Shown: positions 24,001-36,000 of the stretch, piece after piece
How the letters are laid out: each line of letters opens with the position of its first letter
Position numbering within the stretch: position 1 is the stretch's first letter
NCBI RefSeq assembly: GCF_023343835.1
Contig: NC_064434.1
Coordinates: forward strand, 19,077,505 to 19,141,504
Direction: 5' to 3'
DNA from: Lagopus muta
Lineage: Eukaryota > Chordata > Aves > Galliformes > Phasianidae
DNA length: 64,000 bases
The notes under the pieces: model-generated
Told to the model about the DNA's origin: nothing
Seen by the model: the letters and a program-made list of their open reading frames with translations, nothing else
Databases searched by the model: none
Translations under genes and position numbers: made by a program

Positions 24001-27000
24001 ATCATTGCTTGATTACCAAAAAAACAAAAAGGGAGAAGGAAAGGGAGAAGGAAAGGGAGAAGGAAAGGGAGAAGGAAAGGGAGAAGGAAAGGGAGAAGGA
24101 AAGGGAGAAGGAAAGGGAGAAGGAAAGGGAGAAGGAAAGGGAGAAGGAAAGGGAGAAGGAAAGGGAGAAGGAAAGGGAGAAGGAAAGGGAGAAGGAAAGG
24201 GAGAAGGGAGGTGAGGGGACTGTTTTCACGTTTTCTAGTTCTAGTTTCTTAAAAAAAAAAAAAAAAAAAAAAAAAAGGTGGAAAGAAAAAACTGCTCATC
24301 TTCTGATTCTTTGATAATCAGAATAAATCAAATAAAACCTATAGTGAGTTCATATTAAATATAAAAGATGAAATTGGTGGCTGGCAACCCTGTCCACAGT
24401 AGGGGGGCTGGAACTAGATAATCTTTGAGGTCCCTTCCAACTTAAACCATCCTACAATTAAATTTGAAAGGCTTCTTCTGCTCTGTCTAACAGGTGTCTT
24501 TGGGAATGATGCCCTAGAAAAAAGAGTAAGTAAGAGAAGAGGTGGAAACCAGAGTTCTAACCTCCAAAAATATACAGCAGAAAAAACACTTTCATAACAG
24601 AAAGTAACAAAAAACTTATAGGAATTATCACTAGATTAAGACCATAAAGGAAGATTTCACATGGGGTGAGGGGGATGTAAGGGGGGAAAACTTTTGATAA
24701 TAAAGAGTTAATGATGAAAACGAATGCAGACTTGTTTATTTTCACTGTAAAAATATTTGCTGTATTCATGCAGTGCCTTTGACCTACAAAAATATTTTTA
24801 CAGTGGAAATAGCTCTGTTTTCCTGGCAACTCTACCAGAACCTCTATAAGCTTCTCCTGCTTGCTCCACAGAACTAAACACTGCAAAAATAAGTAGGCAT
24901 AGATTCCTTTGTTGTGCAGACAGAGAAAACTTAAAAAAACAAAGTGGAAACAAAAAAATGCACCTGCCACATTTCCCACAACCTCTCTGTACGTTGACAA
25001 TATGACAGTTATTACCTTATGAACCAGCATTAACACAAATCTAAATGCACCCCTAAACACAGGATTACTGGTTAGACTGTACTTGAGTAGATATCAGATA
25101 TTATGAAAACTACCATTTCAGGGGAAGAATCTAAAGGACATAAAAATGAATGTGCATTCTGAGGAATAATAAAGAGTTCAAGCAGTCAGCTACACAGAAA
25201 AGAGGAATTTTACATTAAAAAAAAGTACATAACCATTATTGAAGACCATCAACAGGGAAACACATCATCATTCCAATTTCTGTTAAGCATTTGCCTTCAT
25301 TTACAGCAGGGTAGTAATCTCCTTTACTCTATCTAAACCAAAGAGATGCAGCAGTCCTCAAATTTATCCCATTGTGAAGCAATGTTTAATGCAACTTTCC
25401 TCTAATCTCAATTTCACATTTAAGGCAAATGCTCGATATGAGTCATACTGAAATCAATTTTGGCCTCAGCACGAACAGAAGTTAAACTGATTAATGCATT
25501 TCTGTTCTGTGCATGAAGGCTTAGAGACTTTCAATGCGTGCATAAACATACAGCAAGCTACCAAAAACTAAGACATTAACAAACATTTTTATCTTGACAT
25601 ATATTTTTTTAATGTATTTTATACATATATTTACTCTTCCATTTAAAATTCACTTGAACAGTCACTGTATATGATTGCAGGATGCAACCAAGTTAACATT
25701 CTATCTTCTGAATATTGATTCTTGTAGCACATATGTGAGTTTAGTATAGAAGATGATAATCATAATGATTATCATAATTATGCACAGGAATTGCTTTCCA
25801 CTGGGTAACAGAAACGAAGAAGATAGCTCCATCAGGTCATCATCTTATGACAGTATTTATAAGACAATGGAAGAAAAATCCCTCCTTTCTATTTCTGCAG
25901 CTCCTGGATTAAACCATTCTCAATCTGCTCTGAAGCTACAAAATCATACAGAATCTCTATCCTCGAGTTTGTCCCTACTAGAGAACAAATATACTTCTAC
26001 TTCTACTAGCATGATCATTCTGCAAAGTCATACTGCTCAGTCCCACTCTGGAGGTGCTATGAGACCATGTTAGGTCCACCTGTTTTTGCAGCACCTGATA
26101 CTGTGTTTGCAGTATCAGTAGAGACCATTTGACAAAAGTCTGAAAAAATACTGGAATTACATAGTCAACATCAGTACAACGTGAACAGCTACGTGCAGTT
26201 CAAGAACTTCTTTCACTTAAAATAAAATCAAGCTGCTTGTGCTGGGATGATTTTATGTTTTCATCCTGTTATTCTTTCAATTTATTGTCTCATTCTTTTT
26301 AATTCCCTCTCCCTATGCATTTTAACATTTTAGACTCTTCTCCTTCTACTGAAATCTTTTCATTAGCCAAATGTACGTATTATCAATTATTTTCACTAAG
26401 ATGCTTTCATTCTCTCTCAGCTGTTTCAAGGAAAATGACCAGATGCTTTCGGACACTTTGCTTTAGCTTAACTATCCAATTCTCAAGTTTCCAAGGCTCA
26501 TCTTTAAAAAAAAAACAAACAAGTTATGTGACAGTGACTGAAATAGTCAGTGATTAGCCTAAGTACCATTTAGCTTGCATAATGACAAATAATGCTGTTT
26601 GTAAGCACTGATAAATAGCAAATGCAGAACCACCAGAGGATCACAACAACAGACATTTCCTAGTAATTTTTTTTAATAGTAAAGCCTTAAATATCTGGAG
26701 CTGTACTGTGCTCAGTCCTGTTTGCATTGTTATGTAATAGAGATTAGCATCAGGAAAGGTCAGCAGAAAGCAACGGACTAATTGAGGGATTTTTAAAAAA
26801 AAAAGTTAAAAAAACATGCAGTTTTTGAAAGTGAAGAAAGTAAATATGACCTTACACAGTCTGGTAAAATTCTGCAGGGATCAGAAACAAAAGACAATGA
26901 CAAAACTACTTGATCTTTTCATCAGAAGAACCAGTGGCATAATCTCAAGCTAACTAAAGGTCAAGCCCTTGAGGAATATCCCACATTCAGAGAGTAGTTA

Positions 27001-30000
27001 AGTCAAGTAAGTTATGTGCATTTATTTTAGTGTCTGAATGATTTACATAGATGCAGACATTTATTTCTGATCCCTCCAGAATCATAGTGGAAATAAACTC
27101 TTTTTTTTTTGTTAGTTTTTTTTTTTTGTTGAAAACTGAGATGAACTTTTATCAAAGTTAAGGATTTCACTAAGAAACCTGTCTCTGACTTAAGAATGTT
27201 TCAAGGGTATGTTTAGGTATGTTTATCTCTGCAGATATCACCAACAATATTATTTATTAATCTTGGGTCTGAGTGCCTTAGTCCTGATTCGGGACTCTAT
27301 GGTTTTTAATTCAAGAACAGAATCTTTTTGTGATGGGAAACAGGTACTCTACATCTTTTTGGGCTTGCTAAATAAAAATGTAACTCCTTGCAGAAAAAAA
27401 GCATCACAGATTACTAGATTAAGTCCATTTTAAAAGAGTATTCAACAAATGTTTTGAAAAATGCCCCAAATACTAAACACCTGAAGGTAGGAATTTCAAC
27501 AGAGGAAGCGTTCCAATGCTTCCCAGTTACACTTCCAATCAAACTTAATAACATGAAATTAATTAACCTCAACTGGAAGATTTAGGTACCTTTAGAGTTC
27601 TTTGAAAAACTGCATACAGCATTTATTATTTGATGCTTATCTATGCACTGGTCAAATTACTTCTGTGAATATAATGGTTAGGGCTAAACACAGCATGGGT
27701 ATGAACAAGAAAGAAAATATACTCTCTTCTACCTGTCGTGCTTTATGTGCTGTCTCAATGCCATGATTTCTTAGACAGCTTAAAGCCCTTGTATCTGGGG
27801 AGCGCCCCACGTTCCAGTCTGAAACAGCAGCACTGTCTGTCATCCACTGCAAGAACAAAACAAATACATACACACATTTAAAGAAAATTAAAGTACAGTA
27901 CCTGCCTGGCAATATGATTCATGGTAATGCCATGCTTCTTCATGCAAGTCTGTCCTCGATAGTCAGGAGGGTTTCCTATTTCATAGGTAGATGTCGCTGC
28001 ACTGTCTATCCTCCACTACAGAAAAACAAATTTATGTTTTTATGTTTCCTTTCTCACTTCTTACATTTGTACTAACTGGATAGAATACAGTCGTTTCATA
28101 GACAGGAACAGAAATAAACAGCTTACCTTATTTTCAACTTTCTCATCAGTTACAAGTTTTCTAAAAACTGCTTCAGCTATTGGAGAGCGGCATATGTTTC
28201 CTACAGAAACAGGAGATCAAAGTTAAAAACAATTTCAGTAATTGTGTGGACTTGTCAGCACAGCTCAGATGAAAGATTTTTGTTTATTCGGATAGAATGT
28301 GAATTGCTTATTGCAACCCAGAAGATTCTGCAAAAGTGGAAACGCAATATCCACCTGTGTCCTGAAATGCATATTATTCACTGAGAATGTACACTTTGCT
28401 AAAATAAGTAGGAAGGCAACTCCTCCCATACAAAGGCACTCTGATCAGAAAAGATAAAGAAAAATTACAAATGTTAAATGGGAGCAAATATTCTTCCTAC
28501 ATGCTAGTAAATTTCAGCTAATGCTTTACTCTATAAATATTTGCCTCAAGCATTTACATTGTTACCTACCTATTAACAGAAAACTTTTGGACAATTCCAA
28601 AACACAAATGCCACTACTATGGAACTAACATAGAGAAAAGGCTGAACAATGTGCATATACATCCTGATCACTGAAGGGAAGTAACTGCATGCCAAAATGA
28701 ACCCTTACCAAGAATAGCTTCCAAATACTAACAGCACACCAACTCGCCAACTTCAAAAGAGAACTCAATTACACAGAAGTGAATCACAGAACTGCAGGGG
28801 TTGGAAGAGACCTCCAAAAATCGAGTTCAACTCCTCTGCCAAAGCAGGCCCCTACAGCAGGCTGCACAGGTTGGCGCCCAGGGAGGTCTTGAACGTCTCC
28901 AGAGAAGGGGACTCCACAACCCCCCTGGGCAGTGTATTCCTGTGCTCCGTCACCCTCACAGTGAAGCAGTTCTTTTGCCGTATTGGTGCAGAATTTCCTA
29001 TGCTTCCGTTTATGGCCATTTCCCCTTGTCCTGTTCCCACAGACCACTGAAAAAAGGTTGGCCATGTCCCTTTGCCTCCCACACTTAAGATATTTACAAA
29101 CATTAATAAGATCCCTATGTTTATGAACATTCAGGAAAAGTATTCCAGATGTTTGTAAGGTCCAAAATATGAAAGATTAGTAATGAAAAGTAACTGACAG
29201 CAAAGCTGAAGTACCATCAATCAGCCAACAGTCAAGGCTGTTTACTGTATAAATGTAATGAGTCTTGCCTTCAAACAGCCTCAGACTACACTAGCCACTT
29301 GATCTGACCTTATTTTCAGCAAGATCTATTTCAACAGAGAAATAGTGCCCAATTAAAAACTAGAAATAATAGGCCTATAGTATTTCTCCTTCACTGCTAA
29401 GCCTGTATATAATGTTGAGGGACATGGTTTAGTGGGAGCTATTGGGAATAGGTGAACGGTTGGACTGGATGATCTCTTAGGTCTTTTCCAACCTTGGTGA
29501 TTCTATGATTCTATGATTCTATGACCTGCATGCAAAAATACATTCTCTTCAGGGAAAAAACAAATACCTCAACAGCAAATAAATAAATCTACTGAACTGT
29601 CACTCAAACTGTCAGCATCTTTTCATCCTATATCTATTCTCCTTTCACATGAGAAATGAGACATTTATAGCTGACACATTATCCACATGCACAGTAAGCC
29701 ATACAAACCTCCACTTTCCACCAAACAGAATGTATGACTTCATTCACCTCTGATTTTTGAGAAGTATAAGATACCACAAATGGTAGGAGTCAATTCTACA
29801 TCTTTAAAAAGAAAAATAAATCACCACGATCACCATTCTGCTACAAATGAAATTCTTACTGTTTGAATTCTGGAAATGAAATGCCCACAAATAGAACTAC
29901 ATTGCTGGCAGCACAACATTCACAGATCAAGTACTTAGCAAAATATCAAAGTGGAGATTTCACTACTGAAGAGGAAGAAGCTGCTATGGTGTGAGCATTT

Positions 30001-33000
30001 AATAAGTTGCTGTCAATCATGCCAACCACTAAAAAAAAAACAAGTGGTAAACGAGCCACTTAGGTATGAGTTTCAGAGAACATCGCTAAATGGGCAAAAG
30101 CAACTGGCTAACCAATGGGAAAACAACTGTGCTGAAATATAAAATGAATTTTGATAGCAGCAGATCTTTTTCCAGGGGAAAACATACAATTTCTTTTACT
30201 TGAAACTAGTTTACCCAAAGAAACTAAAAAATAGGTCTTGAAAGAATAAATAAAAGAGGAAAAATATTTTTATTCATGAGACAAGATAATAATATTTATT
30301 ATAAAAGATGTTAAAGAACGTAGTAAGTTAAAAATTACTTTTTTAATTCAATGAATTAAATAGTATCATTTTAATAGGAAACAGACAGAATGTGTAACAT
30401 ACATCATAAGTAAGAAAAGAACCTTCAAAGCCAGTGAGTCCAGTCCTCTGATATCACAGGCATTTACAGCATCATTTCTCTTATTAAATCATCAGGCTCT
30501 CTTTTAAAAGCATTTCCTATCTTCGAGGATACTCCAGAAACTCATTTCTTGTGAGTAACCACAAACATTCAAATTCCCACTCAGTATTTATCCATGGAAG
30601 TCAATGCTTATCTGATCTTGATTAACATCATCCTGTAACTTAAAAATCTTCCCTTCCTTCAACAGATACAGAACCCTTGTCAAGCACAGTTACACTAAAC
30701 TAAACAAATGAAGCTTCTGGTTTCCTCAAGAAATGAATTTAGCCTTACCCAATGACTAGAGTTAAGCCAATTTATTTAAATTCAATAAATTTGAACTTTG
30801 AATTCCTGAATACTCACAAATAAAACCAACGAATATATTCCAGGACAAATTTTACAAAAAAAAGTTCCAAAATTTTTATATAGCTCTTTTGAAAATAACC
30901 AAAGATGACTTCCTATCACCATTTATGGCTCCTTCATGAGTATCAAATTTATGATCGCAATCTCATACTTCCAACTTGCCCCTCTTTTTTCTCTTTCTTC
31001 AAACTACCTTTAAGTCTTGTTTCTGAACTTAAATTCTGTTTCCATTACTCCAGCTGTTAAGGCCATTTACCTCTTGTATTATTCTCTGTGTGAATGATAC
31101 CACACAACTCTGAATGAACAGTGAACTTCATTACTACGCTTAGTACTTTATTAATAATAATTAACATAACATTACTAGTCCTAATTAATTAACTAGCTAA
31201 CTAACTTCAATTGCACAATCACTAGTGGAACCTTTTGTTGAACACCTTCATTGTCACGCTTTCTCACTCATTTTCTAGAAATAAGAGATCCACTGATGGT
31301 TATCAAAACCAATGTTGGGTATGAGTTCTTATTCCAGACCACGCATTAATCTTTGATTTACTCTCGAACAGAAATGTAAGTGTCATTTATCTCAACATGA
31401 AAGACAACTTGATTGCCTTTCAGCTCATCTCTACATACTGCTGATCTTGTCATCCACTCAGTCTTCCAATCTGTTTTGTATTTTCATTGTTCCTTATTCA
31501 GCTCTCTAACTCTTTCACACTCTTTGTCTTCCCAAATGACAACAGATGCTCCTCTCTTCTGTTAGAAACAGCAGAGGGAATAGCAAAAGAGAAAGTTTTA
31601 CTAGCTTTCATTCTCTCACATTTAAGAAAGTGCTTTCAACTCCCTGCATGGTCAGTTCACCTAAGTCACTGTCATACTGCTTCCTACTGTAATTTGCATC
31701 ATTCAGTGACTTACCACCTGTCCCCCTCAACAGCAAGCATCTAAAATTTAACTACTCTCTGCCACTACGTACTCAAATTCCTGTCTGAATTTCATGGTTC
31801 CCTGTGCCTTATTTGTGCTCACATCTACCTGAAGACACTTTGCGTTCAATTGGATATGTAAATATACAGCTACCCTGTCACATTCCATATGTGGGGAGAG
31901 GAGAGTTACTAAGACTGGCAAAACTTCTCAGTATGGATTAAGGTGAAATAACAGTCAAGAACCATAAGTAAACTTTCATGGGAGATTTCTATGGAACAGT
32001 TACTCGGCAGTGGCCTGCTCACAATTACATCTGACTAAGCTGTGCAGTTTTCTGGGACTGACTGCAAGGCCTGCCATTAGAAACAAAAATCCACACGCCA
32101 TATTATAAGATTGGTATTTATGAGCCATCTTCCTCTCCCCACGAGTCCAAAAGATTTCAGCAGCAACGCCATATGCAACCTGGGGCTGAGTCTGACAAAT
32201 CAGTCTTTTGCCTGCATTACCTGGAAAAGCTCAAAACCAGTCTGTTCAGTGATTTCCTTCGTTTTCTGACGGGCCTCAGCTATGGTAGAGGTGGCGTTGT
32301 GAATGGTGATACAACATTCCCTGTCTGTTAAATTCAACACTCCACATACACCATGCTCCTGTAATAGCATGTCTAAGGCTAACTGGTTTTGCAAAGTCAC
32401 CTTTGATACTTGTCGAACCTGTAAATTAAGCTCTCCAGATGCGCGTTCAGTCCAATTCCTCAGTATGTGAGCCTGCCAAGTTAAATTTTCTGGAACATCT
32501 GGTGCCATTCAATAACTTCACTTGGTGCAAAGAACGTCTCTAGCTGCAGACTGACCTTTTGTACCCATGCATAATAATCAGGAACATAGACCCCTATAAC
32601 ACATTCCTGAGCATGTGTAGGACTGTTTAGGCTACTTGGTATGATTGATGGGGTGCGTGGTGCCTGGCCTGCTAACAATTTGTATACACCAGCTTGCATC
32701 CCAGTATAAATTACATTAGTGTTCAAAATATACACCCTCATGAGGAGAACCCCACCATGGCACAATGGTGCAAGGAATAGAAGTGGTATTTTCCTGTATT
32801 ACGGTCAAGTTAACTATCAGTGATGGATAACGTGTTTGATTCTACAAATGATTCCAAGCAGAATTGCTTGGGATTTGATACAAGCTCTTTCACGCTTTAC
32901 TCAGGTCTTGTTTATCACCCACGGCTGCCCTTCCTTCTGATCAAGAAAAGGGGACTTAACCACTCCCCATGTAGCGTTTCCCTACATTAAGATTATCCAA

Positions 33001-36000
33001 TTCTTTTGTTAATATCCCCCCAAAATCTACCCAATTCAGAGTGAATTTAATACCTTCAAACATGGAATCAGGGAGAGCAACACATACCCCTTGATTTGTG
33101 TAATTCCAGATACGCATAAATCCTTGTATCAATTCCAAAGCTAGGCTGGGAGGTTCCCCCTCCTATAGCAATCCTATTATTCCAATGCTAACTGAGAAAA
33201 AGCAAATTTTCCAATCCATTTTTCCCTAGTAAACTACAAAAAAAAGCCAAATAAAATTAAGCTAACGATAACGATCCATTCAATGACAGAAAATGTAAGT
33301 CCTACGACAGGTTTCTAACAACCTGAAAGATATGTAATATATTAAAAGCAAATGGTTTAAAAGATTGAACGTGCCTTCAGGTAAGGACCCAATGGTCCTT
33401 CTCATGTCCACCAGTGGCCACTCAAGCATAAAGGTTATGGGGAGTTCTTAAGGTCAGAGGTACTTGTCCTACCATTGACATATCCATTAGGATGGGCTGT
33501 CCTGGGTAGTGTGGAATGACTTCACAATATAATGTTTTCCTTTCCCAGGATGCAGGGATGGGGTTTTAGGGCAGAACGCAATGAGGCACAGGCAGCCATT
33601 AATTCCACAATGGCTGTAACCTTTGTTACTGTGTTGGTCACCTGCTGCACCCACATAGGCTCATGGGATCTTAAAACCAGTTTCAAGAAGCTACTGGTAC
33701 ATTCAGTAATACCACTGTGTATGCCTGGAGATAGCATGGAGTACAGAAAATTCACTGGATCCCTTCATCCTGTGCCCACTCTCGAACCACTGCAGCAGTG
33801 AGGATGCTTCTGTTATCCAACTGAATGGACTTAGGTTCAGGCAAATAGCTAAATCACAATTTCAAACTCCTGATAGTATTATCTCTTCTTGCCTATCAGA
33901 CTGCCTGAGCCTGGGTTAGTTTTGATGCTATCTCAACTGATTTTAAGACCTTAGAAGGTAATCTAAAAATGACTGGCTATTGTATTACGATCTTTTCAAC
34001 TTTCTGTATCACTAGGTTAACCACAAAATGTCCTTTTCCCAGCCTGAATAACGTTTCTCTCCATTTCTGAAGAAGTGAATAGAACCCAAAAGGCCTTCAG
34101 GCTCACTCTGCCACATACATGTTTCACGATCTAAATGGAGTTTTGCAATCAATAATGTGGAACAGATCAGTTGGGTGTACTGGCTCAAGAGCTTGGTATA
34201 CACTGCTTCAATAGTTATCAACTTTAAGACCTCCTCGTGAATGGAGGTTCATTCCCAGCTGGCACTTGTAAGTTAAATCATATAAGGAATAGACTATGAT
34301 GGAAAAATCTCATATGATTCCTCCAAAATACTAGTAAGCCTTGAGCATTCAGTAACTCTTTCTTATTTTTCATCATGTTCAAAGGGAACACATTGTTCCT
34401 TCCCTCCATCAGATGCCCAAAAACTTTAGTTCTGAAGATAGAAGTAGTACTTTCTGTTGGAATTTGAAGTACTACTTCAGTTTGGGCACCTGAGCAATAT
34501 ATCATCCATACATCGTATACTCAGATTCCCTCTTTTGTGAGTAATTTGTGCAAGTTTTTGCGATAATGCATTGTGAGCCGTGCTTGGCAAATGGCAATAG
34601 CCCTGAAGGAAGACATGTAAAAGTAAATTGCATCTTTCCAGGTGAAGGCAAGATAGTCTCTATCTGCTTTCCGTAAGTGGAACAAAAAATGCACACATTT
34701 CACACCAATGGTTGCTAGAAGCTGATGAGCTTGCTCCTGTATGGTTACAACCAGTTCGGCTATGCTAAGTACCATGGCAGTTAAGGGGCCTGCATTAGCA
34801 TTCAGCCTGCATTAATCAATGGCCAGTCTCTATTTCCCATTACATTTAAGGACCAGCCATACCAGGGAACTGTAGGCAGCGTGCACTGAGACAATTACTT
34901 CCTTTTCCTTTAATTCTGGTATCACTGGGGTGACTTCCTTATGCTTTCAGAGGAAGGGGGTATGGTTGTACATTCACTATCTTAGAGGAGAGCAATTTGG
35001 GTGCATTTTGGAGCAGTTGCACAGATGCTGTGGAGAGATCAAATATCCACTGCTTTCCTTCCATTCTAACCACACACACCCCAGGATGTTTGTCAGCAAA
35101 GCTCCTAATATCATAATAGTATCAGTTGCGGTTTCATCTCCAGGCAACCAGCACTTAACCTGAGCAGTCAACTGAGGTTCAGAATTCACAAATACATCTG
35201 TTTTTTAAGAGCAACTACGCCATTGCAGTTAGCGACATCAATCCTAAATGCTAATACTTGATAATCCCTGCCAACTAGAAACGTTAACTGGGGTTTTAAG
35301 GGGACCAAGGGGGAAAGTACTCAGCAAGTCTCCCTCATCACTTTCTATGAGGCGCTATAAGTGAATTGTGAATTCAACAGCTGATCCCCAGCTCACTCAC
35401 TGGGGACAGTAAACATGGTTTCCCATCCAAAGATAAGTCCTTTTCACATGCAGTAGGCGCCTCAAAGCCAGTTACTGTTACATCATTTAGTCAGGGCTCC
35501 TTCCTTCTACTTCCCACAAGGGGTTCTGCTCACTGCTAGGGTCCACTGTCGTTTACCTTGCAATACTCAGATAAGACTTTCTAATGCTGCTGTATACGGA
35601 CATCCATGAAATCTTGAGGAACTCCTTTCTCCATTCTTTCAGCCCATAATATACTTCTCCTTGCACCCAGAGGTGCAGGGAAGGGGACAATTTTCCTGCT
35701 GTTCTACTCTTCTGACGTCAAGTTTAGACCTAGTAACTCCACCCCTAAGACCCACTCTCCCACCATAATTTATTAACTCTTAGGGTATTTCTTCGCATGT
35801 CACAGGTTCTCCTTGTTGGGCCCCACCTCCCTCCTCACTGAGCAAATGCATCCCACAAATGGTCTTGTAACTATATTGCATATAATTTCAAATAATCAGG
35901 TAGACCTCAATTCAGGGGAGTCATTCCATTGGGATTAACAACTGATAACATCTGGGAAGGCTGCTGACACACTGAACATCCATCATGCATTAACTGAACA

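Larger units (their letters stand above)
23970..27732 (-). other. ACP1: ACP1 intron 3
   Basis: 3.8 kb between the Trp-Asn type exon and exon 4. It holds the palindrome at 25753, the hairpin at 24737-24811, a CR1 tail, A26 and the pyrimidine (in transcript) minisatellite near the acceptor. Confidence 0.8.

Noticed and set aside
23984-24314. Lys-Gly-Glu or Phe-Ser-Leu repeat proteins on both strands
   Set aside because: Pure translation of the 12 bp minisatellite. No start context, no conservation expected.
24557-25060. 167-codon minus-strand open frame in the ACP1 intron, hydrophobic
   Set aside because: AT-rich frame rich in Phe/Leu/Ile, crossing the hairpin, with no recognisable domain. 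Chance frame.
28784-29130. Three overlapping frames of about 92-95 codons
   Set aside because: They lie wholly within a CR1 3' end.
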